DNA of 37,830 bases. Source: Gammaproteobacteria bacterium (GTDB taxonomy: Bacteria > Pseudomonadota > Gammaproteobacteria > Steroidobacterales > UBA11654). The notes below the pieces were generated by a model, which saw nothing but the letters and a program-made list of their open reading frames with translations, made no database searches and was not told where the DNA came from. The first letter of the stretch is position 1; every line of letters starts with the position of its first letter. Shown here piece after piece: positions 8,788 through 16,822 of the stretch. The position numbers and the translations under genes were made by a program. The DNA lies in the NCBI GenBank assembly GCA_029941465.1, contig JAPYQN010000013.1, positions 1-37,830 of the forward strand, in the 5' to 3' direction.

Positions 8788-9531
8788 ATGAAATCAAATC
8801 AGAAAATATTTATTACTGGAGCCAGCAGTGGCATTGGGGCAGCCATCGCTGCAGAGTATGCTAACCAAGGAGCGATTCTGGGTTTGGTGGCTCGAAGAGA
8901 AGCCAAACTTGAAGCCATTAAAAACAAATGCTTAGAGCTAGGTGCCGAGGATGTTAAAACCTATTCACTTGATGTTACTGATGTAGACCAATCATTGTCT
9001 ACCGCAAAAGATTTTATTGTGTGGAAAAAAGAAGGGATTGATATTGTTGTTGCTAATGCCGGTGTTGCTTTCTCAGATCATCTCTCATCTGGTGATCCAA
9101 CTCAAATAAATCAAACCCTACTTATTAATATACTCGGTGTAACAAACACTGTTATTCCTTTTGTGCCAACAATGAAATCACAAAAAGAGGGTGCCATTGT
9201 TATTATGTCGTCCATAGCCAGCTTTACTGCGCCAGCTTATTTTGGTGGCTATTCTGCTTCAAAAGTTGCGGTCAGAAGGTTAGGAGATGGATGGAGGACA
9301 ACACTTCAAAAACATAATGTACAAGTCACCACAATATGCCCTGGCTATATCAAAAGCGAGATGACTGATATTAATGACTTTAAAATGCCATTCCTGATGG
9401 AAACTGATGTGGCTGCTAAAAAGATGGTACAAGCAATTAAATCTAGAAAAAAAACGTATATCCTTCCTTGGCAATGGCGTCCTGTGATTGCCATCTCAAG
9501 ATTGTTCGGAAAAAAACTAAAAAGTATTTAG
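8788..9531 (+). CDS. Short-chain dehydrogenase/reductase (SDR)
   Basis: Classical SDR of 247 residues that uses NAD(P)(H); the substrate is unknown. The cofactor motif TGASSGIG, the NAG motif (VVANAGV), the catalytic serine in IVIMSSIAS and the YSASK Tyr/Lys pair are all visible. ARR after the second beta strand suggests NADP(H) preference. The C-terminal end (WQWRPVIAISRLFGKK) is hydrophobic and basic, as in SDRs that touch membranes. A typical Shine-Dalgarno-like AAGGAAC precedes the ATG. It is followed after 4 bases by the HAD gene. Confidence 0.88.
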   Translation: MKSNQKIFITGASSGIGAAIAAEYANQGAILGLVARREAKLEAIKNKCLELGAEDVKTYSLDVTDVDQSLSTAKDFIVWKKEGIDIVVANAGVAFSDHLSSGDPTQINQTLLINILGVTNTVIPFVPTMKSQKEGAIVIMSSIASFTAPAYFGGYSASKVAVRRLGDGWRTTLQKHNVQVTTICPGYIKSEMTDINDFKMPFLMETDVAAKKMVQAIKSRKKTYILPWQWRPVIAISRLFGKKLKSI

Positions 9532-9535
9532 TTAA

Positions 9536-10036
9536 GTGAACGATAAGCCCATTGTTTTCCTTGATATGGACGGTGTGCTCGCCGACTTTTTTGGTGCCTT
9601 TTCAAATTATGCAGGAGTAAAACACTGGAAAGAACTGGGGCCTTCAGAATTATCCAATACTCTTGAAGCTGTCATTGGCAGTGATTTCTTTTCAACTATT
9701 CCAAAAACATGGTGTTGTGATGAATTGATTTCAATGGTGGTAGAATTTTCTGGGAGCTACTCTATTCTCTCATCACCTCTGAATGGAGATGAAGAAAATT
9801 GTGCCCATTGGAAGAGGGTTTGGATTGAAAATAATCTCAATCCAAAACCATCAGAGGTGTTCATTGATAGAGATAAAGGAAAATATGCGATGCATCAAAA
9901 TAAAAGTAATATTTTAATAGATGATAGGCCACACAATATTACAGCATGGGAGAACCAAGGAGGAATCGCGATAAGATTCCAAGCTAATCAAGATCAATTA
10001 GGGATCATTGAAGAAGTATTTAAGAGCATTAATTAA
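9536..10036 (+). CDS. HAD-family 5'(3')-nucleotidase-like hydrolase
   Basis: Probable magnesium-dependent phosphatase of the small deoxyribonucleotidase (NT5C) type. HAD motif I is FLDMDGVLADF (both aspartates present), motif II is in SILSSP, and the C-terminal motif is ILIDDRPHNITAWENQGG with the acidic pair. It starts with GTG at 9536, only 4 bases after the SDR stop and without a clear Shine-Dalgarno, so translation is probably coupled to the SDR. At 166 residues it is a little short for the family but complete in motifs. The substrate is not known; 5' nucleotides are a guess from family. Confidence 0.78.
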   Translation: MNDKPIVFLDMDGVLADFFGAFSNYAGVKHWKELGPSELSNTLEAVIGSDFFSTIPKTWCCDELISMVVEFSGSYSILSSPLNGDEENCAHWKRVWIENNLNPKPSEVFIDRDKGKYAMHQNKSNILIDDRPHNITAWENQGGIAIRFQANQDQLGIIEEVFKSIN

Positions 10037-10074
10037 AACTAAGTAATGGCACTAGTTAAATTAAGAGGCTAGCT

Positions 10075-10091
10075 TCCCTCATGCAAAGGGA
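10075..10091. other. Small hairpin in the gap before the MttB-family gene
   Basis: TCCCT (10075-10079) and AGGGA (10087-10091) can pair around a 7-base loop. It lies in the 146-base gap between the HAD gene and the methyltransferase gene, where the base composition changes. No T-run follows, so it is not a convincing terminator. TTGACT at 10107-10112 resembles a -35 box, but no matching -10 is seen at 16-18 bases. Otherwise I see nothing in this gap. Confidence 0.3.
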
Positions 10092-10182
10092 CACAAAAGA
10101 ATTCAATTGACTAGACAAGAATAAATCGTAAAACTGATTAAAGGTTATTAACAATAAGTTGCAATTAGGGAGGAAATTAACC

Positions 10183-11730
10183 ATGTCTCGAAGAAGAGGT
10201 GGTCGTAAAGCCAAAGTTGCAATACGGTCAGCACCATTATCAGAAAAATCAAAGCCTGTTCATCCAGGAGAGTCCGGTGGTCAATATAAACCACTAAACA
10301 ATGAAGGTGTTGCAGATATAGTTGAGAATAGTTTTCGTATTTTAGAAGAAATTGGCTTTAATGAAGCTACTCCTCACTGCATTGAGGCATGCACAGCTTA
10401 TGGGGCAGTGATGAGCGATGATGGTCGACTCCGTATGCCACGAGAAGTGGTAAACAAAGCTATTGAAATGAGCAATAAGGATTTAATCCTATATGCACAA
10501 AATCCTGCCAATGATTTGCATGTCAACGGCAGTCGTGTGTATTTTGCTACTGCCGGTGCCGCGGTAATGATTGCTGATGCAGAAACCAAAACTTATCGTG
10601 ATTCAATGGCTCAAGATTTATACGATATGGCCCGTATCGCTGACACATGTGAACACATACATATATTTCAACGTACTTGCGTACTTAATGATGTCAAAGA
10701 TAATTATGCGATGGATTTGAACACTGCCTATAACTGTGTAATGGGCACCACTAAACATGTTGGTTCTAGCTGGACGGAAGCCCATCATCTTGAAAAAACA
10801 CTCAAACTCCTACATCTAATGGCCGGTGGAGAAGAAGCTTGGCGGATGAGGCCATTTGTCAGTCAATCCAATTGTTTTGTGGTTCCCCCGATGAAGTTTG
10901 CTGAAGAATCCTTGAAATGCCTGCGTATAGCAGTAGAAGGCGGCATGCCAGTGCTTTTACTCTCAGCAGGCCAGTCCGGAGCCACAGCGCCCCCTTGCCT
11001 TGCTGGTACTGTCTCTCAAGCATGGGCGGAATGCCTCGGTGGCTTAGTGTATGTCAATGCCATAAAGCCAGGGGCTCCCGCGATATTGGGTACATGGCCT
11101 TTTGTTTCAGACTTAAGAACAGGCGCCATGAGTGGTGGCTCACCAGAGCAAGGTCTTTTATCTGCTGCCTGTGCACAAATAGGTCAGCACTTCGGTTTAC
11201 CTATGGGTACTGGTGCTGGAATGTCAGACGCTAAGTTGCCTGATTTTCAAGGTGGTGCAGAACATGCTTCAAACGTTGCAGTCAGTGCTTTATCTGGAGC
11301 CAATATTGTGTATGAATCAGCTGGCATGTATTCCAGCCTCTTGGGTGCGTGTCTGGAAAGTTTACTGCTTGATAATGATCTCCTAGGCGCATGCATGCGA
11401 ATGGTAAAAGGCATAGCAGTCAATGAAGAGACACTGGCCTTTGATGAAATCAAAGACGTCTGTCTAAACAATAAGAGTCATTATCTCGGCTCAGATCAAA
11501 CTATCAGTGTCATGCAAACTGAGTACATCTACCCTGAATTTTATAATCGTCTGAGTCCGAATCAATGGAAAGATGCTGGAAAACCTGAAGCCTTGGATGC
11601 AGCCATTCAAAAGAAAAAGCATATTCTATCCTCTCATTTTCCTAAACATATCAGTAATGAAATCGATGATAAAATTCGTGCTGAATTTCCCATTTTCCTT
11701 AGCAAGGAATCTATGGGACGTAACGGTTGA
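10183..11730 (+). CDS. MttB-family (COG5598) methyltransferase, non-pyrrolysine type
   Basis: Member of the trimethylamine methyltransferase MttB superfamily, 515 residues. The ATG at 10183 has a strong GGGAGG Shine-Dalgarno 11 bases upstream; the in-frame TTG at 10159 lies upstream of that site and is not the start. The chain begins with a basic stretch (MSRRRGGRKAK), followed by the family's ILEEIGF segment and long TIM-barrel body. The frame is open throughout without an amber codon, so it is the non-pyrrolysine type. Known non-Pyl relatives demethylate quaternary amines such as glycine betaine to a corrinoid protein. Downstream BKACE, thioesterase and dimethylglycine dehydrogenase-like genes support a betaine-like substrate. 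No corrinoid-binding partner or RamA-type activator is encoded nearby. Substrate is inference. Confidence 0.82.
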   Translation: MSRRRGGRKAKVAIRSAPLSEKSKPVHPGESGGQYKPLNNEGVADIVENSFRILEEIGFNEATPHCIEACTAYGAVMSDDGRLRMPREVVNKAIEMSNKDLILYAQNPANDLHVNGSRVYFATAGAAVMIADAETKTYRDSMAQDLYDMARIADTCEHIHIFQRTCVLNDVKDNYAMDLNTAYNCVMGTTKHVGSSWTEAHHLEKTLKLLHLMAGGEEAWRMRPFVSQSNCFVVPPMKFAEESLKCLRIAVEGGMPVLLLSAGQSGATAPPCLAGTVSQAWAECLGGLVYVNAIKPGAPAILGTWPFVSDLRTGAMSGGSPEQGLLSAACAQIGQHFGLPMGTGAGMSDAKLPDFQGGAEHASNVAVSALSGANIVYESAGMYSSLLGACLESLLLDNDLLGACMRMVKGIAVNEETLAFDEIKDVCLNNKSHYLGSDQTISVMQTEYIYPEFYNRLSPNQWKDAGKPEALDAAIQKKKHILSSHFPKHISNEIDDKIRAEFPIFLSKESMGRNG

Positions 11731-11800
11731 AGATCGAAACAATGAAAAAATATAAGGAAGTCCTATTGCTCACTTTTTATCTGGGCAGAATAGCGAAAAT

Positions 11801-11809
11801 TGATATAAT
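11801..11809 (+). promoter_or_regulatory. Extended -10 promoter element upstream of the BKACE gene
   Basis: TGATATAAT matches the extended -10 consensus TGnTATAAT exactly. It lies in the 142-base gap between the MttB-family gene and the BKACE gene, 64 bases before the BKACE start. The region 17 bases upstream (CTGGGC) is a poor -35, which extended -10 promoters tolerate. It suggests that the BKACE-thioesterase-dehydrogenase run can be transcribed separately from the methyltransferase. Confidence 0.45.
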
Positions 11810-11872
11810 CAATCACAGGGGCTCGAAAGATCATTATGAGCAATAAAACAACATTTCTAAATAATTTGATCA

Positions 11873-12763
11873 ATGAATCGTAATGTTATTGTTAGCTGTG
11901 CGGTAACTGGTTCAGGGGCTTCTGTTGATAAACACCCTGCCATTCCAGTCACGCCAAAAGAAATTGCAGCCGCAGCGATAGAGGCTGCTAAAGCTGGTGC
12001 CGCCATTGCCCATATTCATGTGCGAGAACCCGATAGTGGTAAATCAAGCAGACGTGTAGAGCTGTATCGCGAAGTGGTGAGTCGTATTCGCGAAAGCAAT
12101 GTGGATGTTATCATTAACCTCACCACCGGCATGGGTGGTGATCTTTTTCTAGGTCCTGATGAGGAACCGATGAATTTTAGCGACAACACAGACTGTGTTG
12201 GAATGATGGAGCGAATAAAGCATGTTGAAGAGCTCTTGCCAGAAATTTGCTCTCTTGATTGTGGTTCATTCAATTATGCCGAAGGAGATTATGTCTATAT
12301 ATCAACTCCAAACATGCTGGAACAAGGAGCCAGAAGACTACAGGAAATAGGTGTGAAGCCAGAACTTGAAGTGTTTGAACTTGGACATATATCCTTTACT
12401 AAACATCTTATTGCTCAAGGATTACTGGATGATCCACCACTGTTTCAGGTTTGTCTTGGTATACGCTGGGCTGCTGAAGCAAATACTGCGTCCTTTAAAA
12501 CCATGGTTGATGCACTACCAGAAGGTTGTAATTGGGCAGGGTTTGGGACCAGTGCCATGGAAATGCCCATGGTGGCTCAAGCCGTACTCTTGGGTGGAAA
12601 TATTCGAGTAGGTCTCGAAGATAACCTCTATTTGGAAAAGGGTGTTTTTGCATCGAATGGCCAATTGGTGGAGAGGGCTTGCAATATTATTCAACTCATG
12701 GGATGTTCAATTCAAACACCATCTGAAGCGAGACAAACTCTTGGCCTCAAAAGGCCCGTATAG
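11873..12763 (+). CDS. Beta-keto acid cleavage enzyme (BKACE), probable 3-dehydrocarnitine cleavage
   Basis: BKACE (DUF849) enzymes are zinc-dependent and condense a beta-keto acid with acetyl-CoA to give acetoacetate and a new acyl-CoA. The zinc motif is visible as His47 and His49 in [46 protein letters not shown] and SNGQLVERA are family positions. From memory, the segments around [15 protein letters not shown] and LDCGS resemble the Pseudomonas carnitine-catabolism enzyme that turns 3-dehydrocarnitine into betainyl-CoA. The neighbouring thioesterase and dimethylglycine dehydrogenase-like genes fit this. Length 296 is normal. The start at 11873 lacks a clear Shine-Dalgarno. Cleavage of another keto acid remains possible. 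Confidence 0.85.
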   Translation: MNRNVIVSCAVTGSGASVDKHPAIPVTPKEIAAAAIEAAKAGAAIAHIHVREPDSGKSSRRVELYREVVSRIRESNVDVIINLTTGMGGDLFLGPDEEPMNFSDNTDCVGMMERIKHVEELLPEICSLDCGSFNYAEGDYVYISTPNMLEQGARRLQEIGVKPELEVFELGHISFTKHLIAQGLLDDPPLFQVCLGIRWAAEANTASFKTMVDALPEGCNWAGFGTSAMEMPMVAQAVLLGGNIRVGLEDNLYLEKGVFASNGQLVERACNIIQLMGCSIQTPSEARQTLGLKRPV

Positions 12764-12789
12764 ATGACAAAACTTATTGGAGAATTCTT

Positions 12790-13218
12790 ATGGTTTTAGT
12801 ACAAAAAAACGTTGCACACCCATGGATGTGTGACATTTTAGGTCATATGACCACTCGTCATTATGTGGCCATGTTTGATGATGCTGCTTACCACATGTTA
12901 TACACGGTCTTTGGATGGACTGGCTCTAGCGATGCAGAGAATAAAATTGCTTGGGCAGACGTTCAGCATGTGATTGATTACAAGGCAGAAGTATCGGTTG
13001 GCGACATACTTGAAATTGATGCAAAACTAACCAAAATTGGGAACAAATCCATCACAATTCTTTATGAGATGAAAAATCTTGGTAATAATGAAGTTGCTGC
13101 AACACTTAAATGCATTTGCGTGCTCTTTGATTTACACACACGCAAATCTGTTGAGATCTCTACAGAATTAAGAGAGCTGGCATCAAAGTATCTGATAGAA
13201 ACAACAAACGACAAATAA
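12790..13218 (+). CDS. Hotdog-fold acyl-CoA thioesterase, probable betainyl-CoA thioesterase
   Basis: 4-hydroxybenzoyl-CoA thioesterase-like protein, 142 residues. The catalytic segment is near the N-terminus: Asp15 and His19 in CDILGHMTTRHYVAMFDDA. The core continues with WADVQHVIDYKAEVSVGD and ALKCICV-like strands. It starts at 12790 with a GGAG Shine-Dalgarno 7 bases upstream, and is 26 bases after BKACE and 15 before the dehydrogenase, so it is part of one operon. In Pseudomonas carnitine catabolism a small thioesterase hydrolyses betainyl-CoA to glycine betaine after BKACE; the same role is inferred here from position and family. Confidence 0.82.
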   Translation: MVLVQKNVAHPWMCDILGHMTTRHYVAMFDDAAYHMLYTVFGWTGSSDAENKIAWADVQHVIDYKAEVSVGDILEIDAKLTKIGNKSITILYEMKNLGNNEVAATLKCICVLFDLHTRKSVEISTELRELASKYLIETTNDK

Positions 13219-13233
13219 AACACTGAGATTATC

Positions 13234-15657
13234 ATGAATAATCAAGCACGGATTGTAATCGTAGGCGGAGGCATTATGGGTGTGTCACTGCTATACCATT
13301 TAGCAGAAGAAGGTTGCAAAGACATCCTCTTAATTGAAAAGGGTGAATTAACGTCAGGTTCAACTTGGCATGCTGCTGGGCAATGTCCAAGTATGGTTGG
13401 AAACTATAACTTGGCAAAAATTCACAATTACGGAAATTGGTTGTATTCACGACTCGAAGAAATTACTGGTCAATACGTTAGTTGGCACCCCTCAGGTGGT
13501 ATCCGACTTGCTTTAACTCAAGATGATCTTGATTGGTTTCATTACATGAAAGGAATCGCTAACAATGTGGGTTTTCGTATGGAAATCATTGACACTGAAA
13601 AGATCAAGGAGATTAATCCTTTTATCGATACAGAGGGGGTGATTGCTGGTGCATGGACTCTCGATGATGGTCATGCAGATCCAGCAGGTCTCACAAATGC
13701 CATGGCTCGTGGTGCAAAAAATATGGGAGCTAGTATTGAACGACATAATCGTGTTCTTGATATAAAACCAATGGCCTCTGGTGAATGGCAAGTGATTACA
13801 GAAAAGGGAAATGTTATAGCAGAAACAGTGGTCAATGCAGCGGGTTGCTATGCTCGGAGGATAGCACAAATGGTTGACAGAGATTACCCAATTGTGAACA
13901 TTCAACACCACTATATTGTGACCGATGTTATCGAAGAATTTGCCCAACGTGATGAAGAGATTCAGGTTATTAGAGACCCTCGGGCTTCTTCTTATCTGAG
14001 ACAAGAGCAACAATCAGGTTTGATAGGTATCTATGAAAGAAAGGGCATGACTGAAGCCTGGGCACCCGATGGACTGCCACCCTGGGAATCAGACAGTGAG
14101 CTCTTTTCAGAAGATCTAGAACGTTTAATGCCATGGCTTCAATATGCAATGGAACGAATTCCAGTTTTTGAAGGTGTGGGAATCAAACAAGTTGTTTGTG
14201 GTGCTATCCCTCACACTCCCGATGGAGCTCCCCTCCTCGGTCCAGTGGCTGGTCTGAATAACTTTTGGAATTGTTGTGGGGCATCATTCGGTATTGCTCA
14301 GGCTGCTGGTTGTGGAAAATACCTTACCCAATGGATGTTGTATGGAGATTCAGAAATCAATATGACAGGTTTTGATTCAAGACGATACGGTAGTTACGCT
14401 GATAAAGCCTATATGAATGAAACAGGTTTCCAAGATTATAAAATGACATATGTCACACCAATGCCGGGTGAAGAATTACCAGCCGGTAGATCTCGAAGAA
14501 TCAGTCCATTGCATGACAAGCTGAAAAGCAAGGGCTGTGTCTATACAGAAACCTTCGGCTGGGAAAGACCAAAATGGTTCTCATTAGATGGTAGAGAGGA
14601 ACATTATAACCGCCGTCATAATAATGTCTTTGATGTGATTCGTGATGAGTGTTTTGCTGTTCGTGAGCGTGTTGGTATTCTGGATTTAACAGGTTTTGCT
14701 AAATATGACGTTACCGGTACTGATGCTGAAGCTTATTTGAATCGAATCTTTGCCAATAAAATGCCAGTGAAAACAGGCGGCATTGTGCTCGCTCATATTT
14801 TATCCAATGCCGGCAGAATCAATGCAGAAATGACAATCACTCGCATGGGAAATGATCAATTCTATGTGCTCTCAGCAGCAGGAGCAGAAATCCGTGATGT
14901 AGATTATCTTACTCAGGCTAAAACTGCAGAAGAAAATGTCGAAATTGTAAACATTACAGATAAGCGAGGAGTACTAGTACTTGCTGGTCCAAAAGCACGC
15001 GAGGTAATGGTAAAAGTTACGGAAGAAAAGCTCGATAATGCTTCGTTTCCATGGTTGACAGGAAAAGATATAAACATTGCTGGATTGCCAACTCGGGCAT
15101 TGCGAATCAATTATGTGGGTGAGTTGGGCTGGGAATTGCACCCGCCAATTGAGCACTTGGAAGCAATTTACGATGCTCTATGGCAAGCCGGGGAAGAATT
15201 TGGTATTGCTGATTTTGGTCTTTATGCCGTGGATAGCTTAAGAATGGAAAAAGCGTATCGCCATTGGGGAGGTGAACTGACCAATGAGGTAACCATGATT
15301 GATGCTGATATGGAACGTTTTATTAAATTAGACAAAGATAATTTTATTGGTAAGGCAGCAACTCTTCGCCAACAACAAGAGGAGCGTCTTTTTCAACTGG
15401 TGTATTTCGAGATTGAGGCCACTGATTCAGACGTCCATGGTGGCGAACCCATTTTTATCTCAGACAAGTGTGTTGGTATAACCACTTCCGGTGGCTACGG
15501 CCATTTCACGAAAAAAAGTCTCGGTTTTGGTTATGTGGATCCTGTCAATTCCAAGCCTGGAACTGCACTGGATATAGACCTACTTGGCGAGCGCTGCAGG
15601 GCCACTGTGATAAAGGATCCAATATATGATCCAACCAATGAACGATTGAAGGCATAA
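13234..15657 (+). CDS. Dimethylglycine/sarcosine dehydrogenase-like flavoprotein with GcvT domain
   Basis: Oxidative demethylase of 807 residues. The FAD-binding DAO domain (about 1-380) begins with IVIVGGGIMG (7-16). SGSTWHAAGQ contains His46, which aligns with the histidine that carries covalent FAD in dimethylglycine and sarcosine dehydrogenases. From about 420 the GcvT/aminomethyltransferase-like part follows (FAVRERVGILDLTGFAKY, GYVGELGWELH-type segment as INYVGELGWELH, GLYAVDSLRMEK, GGYGHFTKKSLGFGYVD). That domain normally passes the released one-carbon unit to tetrahydrofolate. Operon position after BKACE and thioesterase fits conversion of dimethylglycine to sarcosine. Sarcosine is an alternative substrate. 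Confidence 0.87.
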   Translation: MNNQARIVIVGGGIMGVSLLYHLAEEGCKDILLIEKGELTSGSTWHAAGQCPSMVGNYNLAKIHNYGNWLYSRLEEITGQYVSWHPSGGIRLALTQDDLDWFHYMKGIANNVGFRMEIIDTEKIKEINPFIDTEGVIAGAWTLDDGHADPAGLTNAMARGAKNMGASIERHNRVLDIKPMASGEWQVITEKGNVIAETVVNAAGCYARRIAQMVDRDYPIVNIQHHYIVTDVIEEFAQRDEEIQVIRDPRASSYLRQEQQSGLIGIYERKGMTEAWAPDGLPPWESDSELFSEDLERLMPWLQYAMERIPVFEGVGIKQVVCGAIPHTPDGAPLLGPVAGLNNFWNCCGASFGIAQAAGCGKYLTQWMLYGDSEINMTGFDSRRYGSYADKAYMNETGFQDYKMTYVTPMPGEELPAGRSRRISPLHDKLKSKGCVYTETFGWERPKWFSLDGREEHYNRRHNNVFDVIRDECFAVRERVGILDLTGFAKYDVTGTDAEAYLNRIFANKMPVKTGGIVLAHILSNAGRINAEMTITRMGNDQFYVLSAAGAEIRDVDYLTQAKTAEENVEIVNITDKRGVLVLAGPKAREVMVKVTEEKLDNASFPWLTGKDINIAGLPTRALRINYVGELGWELHPPIEHLEAIYDALWQAGEEFGIADFGLYAVDSLRMEKAYRHWGGELTNEVTMIDADMERFIKLDKDNFIGKAATLRQQQEERLFQLVYFEIEATDSDVHGGEPIFISDKCVGITTSGGYGHFTKKSLGFGYVDPVNSKPGTALDIDLLGERCRATVIKDPIYDPTNERLKA

Positions 15658-15710
15658 ATTAAGCGGTATCAGAAATCAAAAAGTTTAAAATAGAAGTCAC
15701 CGATGGGGTC

Positions 15711-16802
15711 TTGGATGATTTGAAACAACGCCTGTCAATGACCCGTTGGCCAAACAAAGAAACCCCTGAAGATTGGAGCCAAGGGATACCACTGGGATAC
15801 ATGAAAGAGCTTTGCGATTATTGGCAGCACGATTACGATTGGCGTGCTCGCGAGGAGCAGCTGAACCGATTTCCACAATTTGTCACAGAAATTGATGGGG
15901 TGAACATACACTTTATTCACCTGCCATCAGCACACGAGAATGCTCGACCTCTGATCATAACCCATGGTTGGCCTGGATCAATTGTTGAATTTCACAAAGT
16001 TATCGAGCCGTTGACAAATCCAACAGCACATGGAGGAAATGCCGAAGATGCTTTTCACGTAGTGGTGCCATCTTTACCAGGATACGGATTCTCTGGAAAA
16101 CCCAAAATCACTGGTTGGGGAATTGAAAAGATCGCAGATGTTTGGGGTGCATTGATGGCACGTCTTGGATACGACCACTATTTTGCTCAAGGCGGTGATT
16201 GGGGAGCGATGGTGACCACTCACATAGGTTTACAGGATAAAGAACACTGTGACGCAATCCACCTTAATATGCCAATGGTGACACCGGATTCAAAGACGAT
16301 GGCAGAGCTGACACCATCTGAACAAGCATCCCTGATGTCAATGAAGTTTTATCAGGACTGGGATTCAGGTTACTCCAAACAACAAAGCACAAGACCACAA
16401 ACACTGGGATACGGTTTAGTGGATTCACCAATTGGTCAGGCCGCATGGATCATAGAAAAGTTTTATCAATGGACAGATTGCAATGGCCATCCTGAAAATG
16501 CAATCAGCCGTGATGAATTATTGGACAATGTTATGATCTATTGGCTCACCAGGTCGGCAGCTTCATCAGCACGCTTGTACTGGGAAAGCTTTAAGAATCC
16601 CCCGCAGGATGAGGTCGACATACCAACTGGATGCAGTATTTTTCCCAAAGAAATACTTCGTCCTTCAGAGCGTTGGATTCGAAAACGATTCACAAACCTT
16701 TGTTACTACAATGAATTGGACATAGGAGGGCATTTTGCTGCCTTTGAACAACCCGAACTCTACTTGCAAGAAATCCGAACCTACTTTAGATCACTTCGTT
16801 AG
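15711..16802 (+). CDS. Epoxide hydrolase (EHN / alpha-beta hydrolase)
   Basis: Opens epoxides to diols through an enzyme ester. The EHN N-terminal domain (LDDLKQRLSMTRWP onward) is followed by the alpha/beta hydrolase core. Numbered from 15711, the oxyanion motif HGWPGS begins at His85, the nucleophile is Asp163 in GGDWGA, and the base is His341 in GGHFAAFE. The start is odd: the homologous N-terminus (codons for VSEIKKFKIEVTDGV) continues in frame back to a stop at 15660-15662, but the first usual start codon is TTG at 15711, inside the EHN domain. It begins just after the dehydrogenase stop, so it is in the same operon. Its link to the amine pathway is unclear. Confidence 0.82.
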   Translation: MDDLKQRLSMTRWPNKETPEDWSQGIPLGYMKELCDYWQHDYDWRAREEQLNRFPQFVTEIDGVNIHFIHLPSAHENARPLIITHGWPGSIVEFHKVIEPLTNPTAHGGNAEDAFHVVVPSLPGYGFSGKPKITGWGIEKIADVWGALMARLGYDHYFAQGGDWGAMVTTHIGLQDKEHCDAIHLNMPMVTPDSKTMAELTPSEQASLMSMKFYQDWDSGYSKQQSTRPQTLGYGLVDSPIGQAAWIIEKFYQWTDCNGHPENAISRDELLDNVMIYWLTRSAASSARLYWESFKNPPQDEVDIPTGCSIFPKEILRPSERWIRKRFTNLCYYNELDIGGHFAAFEQPELYLQEIRTYFRSLR

Positions 16803-16822
16803 AATCAAGGATTACAGATTGA

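Noticed and set aside
10075-10091. Hairpin as a terminator after the HAD gene
   Set aside because: The stem is only 5 bases and there is no T-run after it on either strand.
10159-10182. TTG start eight codons upstream for the MttB-family gene
   Set aside because: The strong GGGAGG ribosome site lies inside this extension and serves the ATG at 10183.
10917-11234. 105-codon plus-strand frame inside the MttB-family gene
   Set aside because: It is a shadow of the real gene in another frame, with low-complexity composition and no family features.
10183-11730. Pyrrolysine-containing MttB
   Set aside because: The reading frame has no internal TAG and no pyl genes are present.
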